Position numbers and translations under genes: made by a program
From: Maribacter sp. 1_MG-2023
Lineage (GTDB): Bacteria; Bacteroidota; Bacteroidia; Flavobacteriales; Flavobacteriaceae
Direction of reading: 5' to 3'
Assembly (NCBI RefSeq): GCF_030547005.1
Contig: NZ_JAUOPN010000008.1
Coordinates: 124,001-188,000 of the forward strand
DNA length: 64,000 bases
Shown here: in pieces, positions 36,056 through 45,292 of the stretch
Layout: every line of letters starts with the position of its first letter
Numbering within the stretch: the first letter of the stretch is position 1
The notes under the pieces: model-generated
Told to the model about the DNA's origin: nothing
The model's input: the letters and a program-made list of their open reading frames with translations, nothing else
Database searches by the model: none

Positions 36056-37231
36056 ATGAATAAAGATTTTCTACAATACCAAGCTCAAACTTCTCCCTAC
36101 CCATTGGGGATGGAGGTATCTCATGCCAGCGGCAGTTATATTTATGATACCGATGGCAATGCACATTTAGACTTTGTTGCAGGTGTCTCAGCTTGCACAC
36201 TCGGTCATTGTCACCCTCAAGTTATTGAAGCAATAAAAAATCAGGTAGATAAGTATATGCATGTAATGGTGTATGGCGAATATTCACAATCACCGGCAAC
36301 TATCTATACCAAATTATTGGCAAACAATTTACCTGCACCTCTAGAAGTTACTTATTTGGTAAATTCTGGCACGGAAGCTATTGAAGGCGCATTAAAATTG
36401 GCTCGCAGATATACGGGTCGTTCTGAAATTATTGCGGCTAAATCTGCCTATCATGGTAATACAATGGGAAGCTTAAGTCTGATGGATTTCGAAGAGCGCA
36501 AAAGTGTATTTAGACCTTTGTTACCAGATATTTATCATATCGAATTCAACAACGATAAAGATTTAAAGAAAATTACCAACAAAACTGCATGTGTAATATT
36601 AGAGACAATACAAGGTGGTGCTGGTTTTATACTCCCAAAAAATGGCTATCTAAAGAAAGTAAAAGAGCGTTGTACAGAAATGGGTGCATTACTAATACTA
36701 GATGAAATACAGCCAGGGTTCGGTAGAACAGGAAAGCTATTCGCATTTGAACATTTTGATTGTATACCTGATATTTTAGTAATTGGTAAAGGCATGGCTT
36801 CTGGTCTACCCGTTGGTGCATTTACTGCCAGTAAAGAGATTATGCATACGTTAAGCGAGAAACCGAAAATGGGTCACATTACTACATTTGGCGGCAACCC
36901 TGTAATCGCCGCATCTAGTTTGGCAACGCTGAATGTATTATTAAATTCGAATTTGATTGCCGAAACTTTAAGGAAAGAAGCACTATTTAAATCGCTATTA
37001 AAACATCCGAAGATAAAAGAAATTAGAGGAAGAGGTTTAATGCTTGCTTTAATAATGGATACACCAGAAACTGCAAATGAATTAGTACTACAGGCAAAGA
37101 AGAAAAATTTAATTCTCTTTTGGTTATTATTCGAAAATAGAGCAGTAAGAATTTCTCCGCCATTAACTATTTCAGAAAAAGAAATTAAAGAAGGTTGCGC
37201 AATAATTTTAGCACTTCTTAACTCTATGTAA
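36056..37231 (+). CDS. Class III PLP-dependent aminotransferase (acetylornithine/ornithine-type)
   Basis: 391 residues. Class III marks are SGTEAIEGALKLARRYTGR near residue 103, AYHGNTMGSLS near 130, LILDEIQPGFGRTG near 215 and VIGKGMASGLPVGA near 243 with the PLP lysine. It is similar in length to ArgD but lies outside an arginine operon, next to an OstA-like gene, so its substrate is uncertain. Cotranscription with the upstream gene is likely from the 9-base gap. A second class III enzyme in the window is the ornithine aminotransferase at 56080-57360. Confidence 0.92.
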   Translation: MNKDFLQYQAQTSPYPLGMEVSHASGSYIYDTDGNAHLDFVAGVSACTLGHCHPQVIEAIKNQVDKYMHVMVYGEYSQSPATIYTKLLANNLPAPLEVTYLVNSGTEAIEGALKLARRYTGRSEIIAAKSAYHGNTMGSLSLMDFEERKSVFRPLLPDIYHIEFNNDKDLKKITNKTACVILETIQGGAGFILPKNGYLKKVKERCTEMGALLILDEIQPGFGRTGKLFAFEHFDCIPDILVIGKGMASGLPVGAFTASKEIMHTLSEKPKMGHITTFGGNPVIAASSLATLNVLLNSNLIAETLRKEALFKSLLKHPKIKEIRGRGLMLALIMDTPETANELVLQAKKKNLILFWLLFENRAVRISPPLTISEKEIKEGCAIILALLNSM

Positions 37232-37335
37232 ATCAACGTTGTTAACTAATTTGTTAATAATATCGATTCGTACAGTGGCTGAAACCCCGTACAATCACTT
37301 ACTTTTAAAATATCTTGTAAAACCAAAAAGTTCCT

Positions 37336-38739
37336 ATGGCGTTAGAATCTAACGAGAGACCGGACAAGCCAATTACAAAATTCGAATCAATGTTGAAGAC
37401 AGATGATGTCTATTTCTTTGATGCTGAGGATTTTGAAGATATTGTGCACCACTACCTAAATCATGGGAAGGTTTCTTTGGCTAAAAAAGGAATTAAAATT
37501 GGTCTACAGCAACATCCAGCTTCTACAGAATTAAAATTACTTCAGGTAGAAGTCATGGTTTTTGAAAACCAAATGGAAAAAGCTGAGGCACTTTTAGATG
37601 AGCTACAAAGACTGGATAATTACAACGAAGAAATTTATATTCAACGTGCCAACATATTTTCGAAGCGAGATGATCATGAAGGTGCTATAGAATTACTACA
37701 AAAGGCATTAAGCTTTACTAATAATAGTTTTGACATCTATAGTCTTTTGGGCATGGAATATTTGTTCATGGACAATTTCGATAATGCCAAAGAGAGCTTT
37801 ATGAAATGTGTGGAATTTGACGAACAAGATTATTCTTCACTTTATAATGTAGTGTATTGCTTTGAGTTTCTTGAAGATTATGATGGCGCCATTATTTACT
37901 TGAATAGTTATTTAGAAAAGAACCCATATTGCGAAGTAGCATGGCATCAATTAGGTAAACAATACTATTACAAAGAAATGTTTACAGAAGCCTTGGGCGC
38001 TTTTGATTTTGCTGTTATTTCAGATGACACTTTTATAGGTGCATATTTCGAAAAAGCCAAAGTGCTTGAAAAATTAGGCCGACATAAAGAGGCTATAGAA
38101 AATTACGAGACTACCATTGCTATTGAAGACCCTACATCTCATGCATTTTTAAGAATAGGAAAATGTTATGAAAAACTGAAGGATACCGAAATGGCCAAAT
38201 ACTATTTCTACCAAACGGTTCATGAAGATCCATTGTTAGACAAAGGTTGGTTAGCTATTACAAATCTATATTTTAATACTAGAGATTTTGAAAAAGCCAT
38301 CTTTTACATCAATAAGGCCTTGAATATTGATGGTGAGAATCCTCAATACTGGAAAAAATGTGCAAATATTAACATGGCATTAAAGAATTATGACCAAGCT
38401 GATTTTGCATTTAAACAAGCAGTAGAATTAGGGAATTATGAATTGGACACTTGGTTAAATTGGGCTGAGGTAGTTAATATTAACGGAGATAAATTATCAG
38501 CTGTGCAAATTCTATCTCAAGGAAGAGAGTTTTATCCTGAAAGTTTAAAACTTTTATATAGGTCTGTAGGTTATCTGTTGCTTGCTGAAGACCCAATTAA
38601 TGCACGTATTATGTTTATGGATGCATTAAAAATTGATAAAAAGCAGAAAAAACTACATTTGTTCACTGAAAATTTTCCGGAATACGGCAAGTCTGAATGG
38701 ACACAAGAAATTGTAAGAAAATACAATAAAACCTCATAG
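37336..38739 (+). CDS. Tetratricopeptide repeat protein
   Basis: 467 residues without a signal peptide or membrane helix, made of about ten TPR-like helical pairs, for example AIELLQKALSFTNNSFDIYSLL with spacing near 34 residues. It is a cytoplasmic scaffold or adaptor protein. The unusual start (TKFESMLKTDDVYFFDAEDFEDIVHHYL) is typical of a conserved flavobacterial family. It lies 17 bases before two DUF368 genes and aroE, so it is the likely first gene of that unit. Function unknown. Confidence 0.87.
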   Translation: MALESNERPDKPITKFESMLKTDDVYFFDAEDFEDIVHHYLNHGKVSLAKKGIKIGLQQHPASTELKLLQVEVMVFENQMEKAEALLDELQRLDNYNEEIYIQRANIFSKRDDHEGAIELLQKALSFTNNSFDIYSLLGMEYLFMDNFDNAKESFMKCVEFDEQDYSSLYNVVYCFEFLEDYDGAIIYLNSYLEKNPYCEVAWHQLGKQYYYKEMFTEALGAFDFAVISDDTFIGAYFEKAKVLEKLGRHKEAIENYETTIAIEDPTSHAFLRIGKCYEKLKDTEMAKYYFYQTVHEDPLLDKGWLAITNLYFNTRDFEKAIFYINKALNIDGENPQYWKKCANINMALKNYDQADFAFKQAVELGNYELDTWLNWAEVVNINGDKLSAVQILSQGREFYPESLKLLYRSVGYLLLAEDPINARIMFMDALKIDKKQKKLHLFTENFPEYGKSEWTQEIVRKYNKTS

Positions 38740-38756
38740 AATAGGTTCTACATTTC

Positions 38757-39671
38757 ATGGACAATAGAAAACTAAAAGATTATACATTCATATCTCTTAA
38801 AGGTATGGCAATGGGTATTGCAGAATTGGTACCAGGCGTATCTGGTGGCACAATAGCTTTTGTAACAGGTATCTACGAAGAATTCATTACTTCTATCAAT
38901 AACGTTAACCTAACTACTTTAAAAGTTTTAAAAGAAGAAGGCTTTAAAAAGTTCTGGGAGAAATTAAATGGAAATTTTCTATTGTCATTGGTAATTGGTA
39001 TGATGAGTAGTATTTTCTCGCTATCAAAAGTCATCGCTTGGTTATTAGAAGAACACCCTATAACAACATGGTCATTCTTTTTTGGTCTGGTATTGGCAAG
39101 TGTCATTTTCGTAGCCAAATCAATTAAAAGATGGAATATTTTAGCCGTCGTTTTATTTATAATTGGAACAGTTAGTGCTTTCTATATTACTACCCTACCC
39201 CCTTCTGCTAGTTCGGGTAGCCTACCGTTTATATTTTTATCTGGTGCCATAGCTATTTGTGCAATGGTATTACCGGGTATTTCTGGTTCTTTTATATTGG
39301 TTTTACTAGGTTCTTATAAAACAGTTTTAGAGGCCGTAAATGAAAAGGATTTTGGCATTATTATCACCTTTGCGTTTGGTGCTGCCTTTGGTATTTTAAG
39401 TTTTGCTAGAGTTTTAAAATGGATGTTTACCAATTACAAAGATGCTACGCTTGCTGTTTTAACGGGATTCATCTTAGGATCATTGAACAAAATATGGCCT
39501 TGGAAGAATATTATCGAGATTATTCAGATTGGTAAAAAAGAAATAATAATAGACGAAAACATCTCACCTTTCGCTTTTCAAGGCGATAATCAATTAACCT
39601 TTGCTATTGTAGCCGCTGTAATAGGTTTTTCTCTTATTTTTATATTAGAAAAATCAGCTTCTAAGAAGTAA
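38757..39671 (+). CDS. DUF368 membrane protein, candidate polyprenyl-phosphate translocase
   Basis: 304 residues, eight or so transmembrane helices. The DUF368 pattern is strong: KGMAMGIAELVPGVSGGTIAFVTGIYEEFI near residues 14-43 and GAIAICAMVLPGISGSFILVLLGSY near 162-186, a two-fold repeat. Some DUF368 proteins have been shown to recycle undecaprenyl phosphate across the membrane; this one is assigned by family only. A second DUF368 gene follows after 13 bases. Confidence 0.92.
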   Translation: MDNRKLKDYTFISLKGMAMGIAELVPGVSGGTIAFVTGIYEEFITSINNVNLTTLKVLKEEGFKKFWEKLNGNFLLSLVIGMMSSIFSLSKVIAWLLEEHPITTWSFFFGLVLASVIFVAKSIKRWNILAVVLFIIGTVSAFYITTLPPSASSGSLPFIFLSGAIAICAMVLPGISGSFILVLLGSYKTVLEAVNEKDFGIIITFAFGAAFGILSFARVLKWMFTNYKDATLAVLTGFILGSLNKIWPWKNIIEIIQIGKKEIIIDENISPFAFQGDNQLTFAIVAAVIGFSLIFILEKSASKK

Positions 39672-39684
39672 CGCAAAAACCTAC

Positions 39685-40704
39685 ATGAACGAACCCCGAT
39701 CCTTTACTGATAAATTTTTCTTGGTCGTAAAGGGACTTTGTATGGGTGCTGCCAATAAAGTGCCAGGTGTATCTGGCGGTATTGTTGCATTTGTGGGTGG
39801 TTTTTACGAAGAATTCATTTATTCACTTCAAAAGGTAAATGGCAAAGCCTTTAAACTTCTTGTCAACGGAAGACTTAAAAGCTTCTACAGGTATATTAAC
39901 GGTTCTTTTCTAACCCTGCTCATTTTTGGCATGCTGGTTAGCTATTTCAGTATATCTAAGGTATTAGATTATTATTTGGTTAAACGAGAACTCTATGTTT
40001 GGGCCGCTTTTTTTGGTATGATCCTAGGATCTATATATTACATAGGTAAAGATTTCGATTATTGGAAAAAGAAAACATTTACTGCTGCCATTATAGGTTT
40101 AAGTGTTGGTGTAGCCATTAGTTTTCTTAGTCCGGCAAAAGAAAACGACAACTTACTATTCATCTTTTTATGTGGTATGATCAGTGTATCGGGAATGACA
40201 TTACCCGGACTTTCGGGTTCCTTCATATTAATACTTTTAGGTAATTATGTGTTGTTACTGGTAGACTCTGTAAACGCATTATATGATACGTTCTCAGAAT
40301 TACTAGTAGGTGATTTTAGTTTTACTTCTAATACAGAAAGATTACACACACTTAAAATCTTAGCCGTATTCACCTTAGGATCGGCAACAGGTCTAGTTAC
40401 TCTTTCACATGTATTGACATTCGTATTAAAACACTATAAACATGTTACTACGGCAACCATATTGGGATTTATAACAGGATCCCTAGGAGTTGTTTGGCCA
40501 TGGAAAAAAACTATCTTCAAAACAGGAATAGATGGTGAAAGCATTTTAGATTCTAACGGAAAACAAATAATAATGAACTACGAACGGTTTCTACCAGATA
40601 TGACCACCGTAGAAAATTGGATAGCTATTATATGTATTATATTTGGTATTAGTATTTTGCTACTTTTAGATTGGTATGGAAAAAACAGAAAAACAGAAAG
40701 CTAA
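39685..40704 (+). CDS. DUF368 membrane protein, tandem paralogue
   Basis: 339 residues, with the same repeat signatures as the preceding gene (AANKVPGVSGGIVAFVGGFYEEF near residue 21; GMTLPGLSGSFILILLGNY near 168). It has a longer C-terminal extension (about 35 residues), with a soluble segment before the last helix. The two paralogues are clearly diverged, so they may serve different carriers or form a heteromer. Its last 29 bases overlap the start of aroE. Confidence 0.92.
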   Translation: MNEPRSFTDKFFLVVKGLCMGAANKVPGVSGGIVAFVGGFYEEFIYSLQKVNGKAFKLLVNGRLKSFYRYINGSFLTLLIFGMLVSYFSISKVLDYYLVKRELYVWAAFFGMILGSIYYIGKDFDYWKKKTFTAAIIGLSVGVAISFLSPAKENDNLLFIFLCGMISVSGMTLPGLSGSFILILLGNYVLLLVDSVNALYDTFSELLVGDFSFTSNTERLHTLKILAVFTLGSATGLVTLSHVLTFVLKHYKHVTTATILGFITGSLGVVWPWKKTIFKTGIDGESILDSNGKQIIMNYERFLPDMTTVENWIAIICIIFGISILLLLDWYGKNRKTES

Positions 40705-41428
40705 TTACGGCTTAATAGGTAAAGATATTTCTTATTCATTTTCAAGAGGATATTTCAAAAAAAAATTCGAAGATATGGGCTTGGACAATTGTTCGTATCA
40801 AAACTTTGACCTACAAGCTATTTCAGAATTTCCCACTATCTTCAAAAACACTGAAAATGTACAAGGACTTAATATCACCATTCCGTATAAAGAAGAAGTA
40901 ATGGCTTTTTTAGACGATATCGATATTGCCGCTAAAAAAATAGGTGCCGTAAATACTATTAAATTTACTAAAAACGGTTTAGTCGGTTTCAATACTGATG
41001 CCTACGGATTTCAAAAATCATTGGAACCCCATTTAAAAGAACATCATAAAAAAGCCCTAATATTAGGCACAGGCGGAGCATCAAAAGCTGTAGCATTTGT
41101 ACTTGAAGAGCTAGGCATAGCATTTTCTTTTGTTTCAAGAAGTGGCAAAAATAATGGTTATACCTATAATGAACTGACCGATGATATCATAGCCGAACAT
41201 ACCTTAATCATAAACTGCTCTCCAGTAGGCACTTTTCCTAAAATTGAAGAAAAACCTTCAATTCCGTATTCAAAAATTGGCAAAGAACATCTTCTTTTTG
41301 ATCTAATATATAATCCCAAAGAAACTGCATTTTTATCTGCAGGCAAAGCCAATGAAGCTACTATTTGTAACGGACATAGAATGCTAGAGTTTCAAGCAGA
41401 AAAATCTTGGGAAATCTGGAACCGTTAA
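40676..41428 (+). CDS. aroE: Shikimate dehydrogenase
   Basis: 250 residues. It reduces 3-dehydroshikimate with NADPH. The N-terminal YGLIGKDISYSFSRGYF binds shikimate, VNTIKFTKNGLVGFNTDAYG holds the catalytic-site residues, and ALILGTGGASKAVAFVLEELG is the nucleotide loop near residue 122. It is slightly shorter than E. coli AroE, normal in Bacteroidota. It overlaps the second DUF368 gene by 29 bases, so its translation probably depends on that gene. Confidence 0.95.
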   Translation: MEKTEKQKANYGLIGKDISYSFSRGYFKKKFEDMGLDNCSYQNFDLQAISEFPTIFKNTENVQGLNITIPYKEEVMAFLDDIDIAAKKIGAVNTIKFTKNGLVGFNTDAYGFQKSLEPHLKEHHKKALILGTGGASKAVAFVLEELGIAFSFVSRSGKNNGYTYNELTDDIIAEHTLIINCSPVGTFPKIEEKPSIPYSKIGKEHLLFDLIYNPKETAFLSAGKANEATICNGHRMLEFQAEKSWEIWNR

Positions 41429-41542
41429 CCGCCTATGCTTTAAATTATTTATTATAAAGACATTGTAAATTATAGGTTTCTACCAGATTACTCTTTTACC
41501 TTTTAACTAAAAAGACGAATCAATACTTTGCCAGTCGTAGGG

Positions 41543-41572
41543 TTGTCACTATCTTGTAAGCATATAATTTAG
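41543..41572 (+). promoter_or_regulatory. Promoter for the DUF349 gene
   Basis: TTG (41543-41545), 19 bases, TAATTTAG (41565-41572; one difference from TAnnTTTG). The ATG follows only 4 bases later, so a nearly leaderless transcript is predicted. Confidence 0.5.
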
Positions 41573-41576
41573 GAAT

Positions 41577-43595
41577 ATGTCTGAGGATAAAGAACAACAA
41601 TTACCAGAGAATTCAATAGAGGAAAATACTGTAATAGAATCTGCTGAAAATATAGCAGAGGAAACGGTTAATACTACTGAAGAATCAACAGAATTACCAG
41701 CAGAACCTTCAACTGATGCTAAAGAAGCTAAAGAAGAAACTGATGTAATGAATGAGATTGACGATTCTAATGCTGAAGACGCGGAAGATACCGATACCGA
41801 AAAAAGACATGAAATACCTATGCCAAATTACCATGAAATGAGCATGGAAAATTTGGTAGGTGAATTACAACGCTTGGTGAAGAACGAAAAAGTTCAAGCT
41901 ATAAGAAAACATGTTGACACTATTAAAGACCAATTCAATCAGAAATTTGATGAGTTTTTAGAAGAAAAAAAAGAAGAATTTATTGCTAATGGCGGTAATG
42001 AAATTGATTTCAGATATAATTCTGTAGATAAACAACAATTCAACGAAGTATACTCAGAATACAGAGACAAGCGTAACCAACATTATAAAAGCTTAGAAAA
42101 AAGTCATAAAGAAAATCTTGCCTATAGATTAGATCTTATTGAACAGCTAAAAGCCTTGGTTAATGTTGAAGAAGATATAAATACTACGTATAACAATTTC
42201 AAAGACATACAAGCTAAATGGCGCCATGCTGGGGCTATACCACGTGCAGATTATAACAATGTTTGGAAAACATACCACCACCACATTGAAATTTTCTATG
42301 ATTTTTTAAATATTAACAGAGACTTAAGAGATTTAGATTTTAAGCATAACCTTGAAGAAAAAGGTAAAATAGTTGCTAGAGCCGAAGAGCTTTCAAAAGA
42401 ACCAGATTTAAATAGAGCCTTTAGAGAATTACAGGTTTTACACAAAATCTGGAAAGAAGATTTGGGTCCGGTTGGTAAAGATCATAGAGAAGAAATCTGG
42501 GATCGTTTTAGTGCGGCTACAAAAATTATTCATGAAAGAAGACAAGATTATTTTAAGAATCTTGATAAAATTAAAGAAGAAAATTTAGAACGTAAACATG
42601 CAATTATTGCCGAAATAAGTGCACTCAGTGAAAATGTATCTAGCAATCATGGTACGCTACAGCAACAGATAAAAAAATTAGAGGAACTTAGAGAAGCCTT
42701 TTTCAAAGCAGGTCAAGTACCACAAAAAGTAAATTCTAAAACTTGGAACAGTTTTAAGGGAGCAGTACGTATGTTCAATCAAAATAAAAATGCCTTTTAC
42801 AAGAACCTTAAAAAAGACCAACAAGAGAATTTAGACAAAAAAAGAGCTTTACTAGAAATTGCAGTTTCAATAAAGGATAGTGACGATTTTGACGCCACTA
42901 CTGCAGAAATGAAGCGTATACAAGGTCAGTGGAAAAAAATTGGGCATGTTCCTAGAAAGTATTCCGACAAATTATGGAAAGATTTTAAAACTGCCTGCAA
43001 TCACTACTTTGACCGATTAAATGCACTTAAAAGTGATGCATTTAAAGAAGAGGAAGCTAATTTTAAACTAAAAGATGAATTCCTTGACCGTCTTAAGGCA
43101 TTTGAATTAAGCGGCGACAAAGCTAAAGATCTAGAGGCAATCGAGAAATTTTCTGAAGAATGGAAAACTTATGGAAGAGTTCCTTTCAAAAAGAAAAACA
43201 TCAATCAGAAGTTCGATAAAATTATAGATGCCCTTTATCAAAAATGTGGTGTTAGCAAACAAGAATCTGAACTGTTGAAATATGGCAACAAGATTCAGCA
43301 ACTTAGCAATAACGACAATCAAGAACGTGCTATACAGAATGAACGTGCATTTATCAGAAAAAAGATAGATGAAAGCAACGACGAAATTAGACAGTTAGAA
43401 AATAACTTACAGTTTTTCTCTAACGCCTCTGAAACTAATCCGTTAGTACAAGACGTTATCAAAAGAGTCAACCAACACAAAGAATCATTGGCTGCTTGGA
43501 AAGCTAAATTGAAAAAATTAAACATCTTAAAAAATACACTTCTTAAAGAAGACGAAGAGGTTGAAGAAACAGAAGAGCCTACAACCGAAGAATAA
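41577..43595 (+). CDS. DUF349 repeat protein
   Basis: 672 residues without signal or membrane helix. An acidic, Glu/Thr/Asp-rich N-terminus (about 1-75) leads into at least four DUF349 repeats, each with a W-x2-F/A-G-x-V/I-P pattern (KWRHAGAIPRADYNNVWKTY, WKEDLGPVGKDHREEIWDRF, AFFKAGQVPQKVNSKTWNSF, QWKKIGHVPRKYSDKLWKDF). The C-terminus is a helical, probably coiled-coil segment. Role unknown; the repeat suggests a long helical scaffold, possibly nucleic-acid linked as for other DUF349 proteins. It has its own promoter. Confidence 0.9.
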   Translation: MSEDKEQQLPENSIEENTVIESAENIAEETVNTTEESTELPAEPSTDAKEAKEETDVMNEIDDSNAEDAEDTDTEKRHEIPMPNYHEMSMENLVGELQRLVKNEKVQAIRKHVDTIKDQFNQKFDEFLEEKKEEFIANGGNEIDFRYNSVDKQQFNEVYSEYRDKRNQHYKSLEKSHKENLAYRLDLIEQLKALVNVEEDINTTYNNFKDIQAKWRHAGAIPRADYNNVWKTYHHHIEIFYDFLNINRDLRDLDFKHNLEEKGKIVARAEELSKEPDLNRAFRELQVLHKIWKEDLGPVGKDHREEIWDRFSAATKIIHERRQDYFKNLDKIKEENLERKHAIIAEISALSENVSSNHGTLQQQIKKLEELREAFFKAGQVPQKVNSKTWNSFKGAVRMFNQNKNAFYKNLKKDQQENLDKKRALLEIAVSIKDSDDFDATTAEMKRIQGQWKKIGHVPRKYSDKLWKDFKTACNHYFDRLNALKSDAFKEEEANFKLKDEFLDRLKAFELSGDKAKDLEAIEKFSEEWKTYGRVPFKKKNINQKFDKIIDALYQKCGVSKQESELLKYGNKIQQLSNNDNQERAIQNERAFIRKKIDESNDEIRQLENNLQFFSNASETNPLVQDVIKRVNQHKESLAAWKAKLKKLNILKNTLLKEDEEVEETEEPTTEE

Positions 43596-43698
43596 GTATT
43601 TTTAAATATTGAAACACCTATAACATTTATATGATTTGAACGTTATATGTGTAAGAATTAACCTACTTATAAGGGTAGCGATTAGTTATATCTAATAT

Positions 43699-44910
43699 AT
43701 GGTTAAGCCAGAAATACCTAATAACGAACAACAACGATTAGAAGCACTAAAAAGCTTTAATATTCTTGACACACTAGAAGAAAAAGAATACGATGCCATA
43801 ACCCGTATTGCAGCTGATATCTGCAATACACCTATGGCATTAGTTTCATTAGTTGATGAAGGTAGGCAATGGTTTAAATCTCATCATGGTTTAGATGCTA
43901 CCGAAACCCCTAGAGATTTAGCTTTTTGTGCGCACGCGATTAATACACCCGATTCTTTATTATTGGTACATGATGCCAGTAAAGATGAGCGCTTTTCTGA
44001 CAACCCCTTAGTAACAGGCGGACCTTCAGTTCAGTTTTATGCCGGTGCCCCATTAAATACAAAAGATGGTGAATCTATAGGCACTTTATGCGTTATAGAT
44101 ACTAAACCGCGAGCTGAATTTACAGAGCGTCAACAAGCTTCTTTAAAAGACTTAGCCGATCAAGTTATGGCTCAATTAGAACTTCGAAGACAACATATTA
44201 AGGAAAAGATTGTAAATGAAGAATTACGAATAAAGAATAATCAACTAAAACAGTTATCATATCGAATGGCACATGATATGAAAACCCCATTATTAGGGAT
44301 TAGTTCTGTTGTTGGGTTTATTAAAGAGGATTACACCGAATTCTTTAAGGATACTGAAATACCGAATTACTTAGGTATTATAGACAATAGAGTTGAATAT
44401 ATGGAATCTTTAATTAATGGGATTATCAATTACAACGCTATAACCAATGCAGATATAAAAGTTGAAAACTTTAATGTTTCAAAAGAATTACAGCATGTGC
44501 TCAACACACAATCTGATCACGATACAGTACAATTAAATTTAGAAAATTGTGATCACAACATAAAGCATTCTTTAAATAGTTTTGACCAAATATTTAGAGA
44601 TTTAATATCTAACAGTATTAAGTTTACTGATAAATCAGACATTGAAATAAACGTATCATTCAGTGAAGATCAAAACTTTTATTCTTTCACTTTTGAAGAT
44701 AACGGTCCAGGAATACCTGAAAAATACTGGGAAAAGGTTTTCGTCTTATTCGAAAAGCTAGGTACAGATGACACTAAAAATACCGGTATTGGATTGACAA
44801 CAATAAAAGAGCTCATAGAAAAACTTGGAGGTAGCATTACTTTAGGCAAACGTAAAGACAATAAAGAAGGTGTACATTTTAGTTTTACGGTTTCCAAAAA
44901 TCTTTCCTAA
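43699..44910 (+). CDS. GAF-domain sensor histidine kinase
   Basis: 403 residues, soluble. An N-terminal GAF domain (about 25-160; GAPLNTKDGESIGTLCVID) is followed by a linker coil, the phosphoacceptor box RMAHDMKTPLLG (His192), an N box DLISNSIKFT, G1 box DNGPGIPEKYWE and G2 box NTGIGLTTIKELIEKLGG. It senses an unknown intracellular cue. No response regulator is adjacent. A cytochrome c gene follows after 14 bases, so redox sensing is a possibility. Confidence 0.92.
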   Translation: MVKPEIPNNEQQRLEALKSFNILDTLEEKEYDAITRIAADICNTPMALVSLVDEGRQWFKSHHGLDATETPRDLAFCAHAINTPDSLLLVHDASKDERFSDNPLVTGGPSVQFYAGAPLNTKDGESIGTLCVIDTKPRAEFTERQQASLKDLADQVMAQLELRRQHIKEKIVNEELRIKNNQLKQLSYRMAHDMKTPLLGISSVVGFIKEDYTEFFKDTEIPNYLGIIDNRVEYMESLINGIINYNAITNADIKVENFNVSKELQHVLNTQSDHDTVQLNLENCDHNIKHSLNSFDQIFRDLISNSIKFTDKSDIEINVSFSEDQNFYSFTFEDNGPGIPEKYWEKVFVLFEKLGTDDTKNTGIGLTTIKELIEKLGGSITLGKRKDNKEGVHFSFTVSKNLS

Positions 44911-44924
44911 ATGTTAGTTAGTAT

Positions 44925-45245
44925 ATGAAATCAGTAATTTGGATTGTTTCAGTAATTACCAATTTCATTTCTCAACCATCTATTAACGAACAACAAGTAT
45001 TAGAACCTCAAACTAATACGACGAAACAAGGCGCTTATTTAGTGTTGCATACAAAATGTAATTTTTGTCATTCCGTAAAAAAGAACAGAACCATCTTTTC
45101 ATTACAAAATATGGATGGCTTAGCTAAAGCAATAGAATATCAAGTTTTTATAAAGAAGAAGATGCCGAAAGGCAGAAAGAACAACTTATCAAGTTTAGAA
45201 GAAAAAAAGTTATTAAAATGGATTAGTTCTCTGGATAAGACATAA
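44925..45245 (+). CDS. Small c-type cytochrome-like protein
   Basis: 106 residues with a hydrophobic N-terminus (about 1-18) that may be a signal or anchor. A single haem-attachment motif CNFCH is at residues 45-49, and Met80 in KKKMPKG is a candidate distal ligand, giving the layout of a monohaem cytochrome c. It is probably periplasmic. It directly follows the histidine kinase gene on the same strand, and a terminator ends the pair. Confidence 0.78.
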   Translation: MKSVIWIVSVITNFISQPSINEQQVLEPQTNTTKQGAYLVLHTKCNFCHSVKKNRTIFSLQNMDGLAKAIEYQVFIKKKMPKGRKNNLSSLEEKKLLKWISSLDKT

Positions 45246-45275
45246 AAAAAGCCTCTATAAATAGAGGCTTTTTTT
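45244..45275. terminator. Bidirectional intrinsic terminator between cytochrome and rny
   Basis: Stem GCCTCTA / TAGAGGC with a TAAA loop, flanked by A7 and T7; serves two converging genes. Confidence 0.9.
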
Positions 45276-45292
45276 TATACTGTTAATTAAAA

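Noticed and set aside
36874-37236. 120-codon open frame antisense to the 3' part of the class III aminotransferase gene
   Set aside because: The plus-strand enzyme has all family motifs through this region; the antisense frame has no recognisable features.
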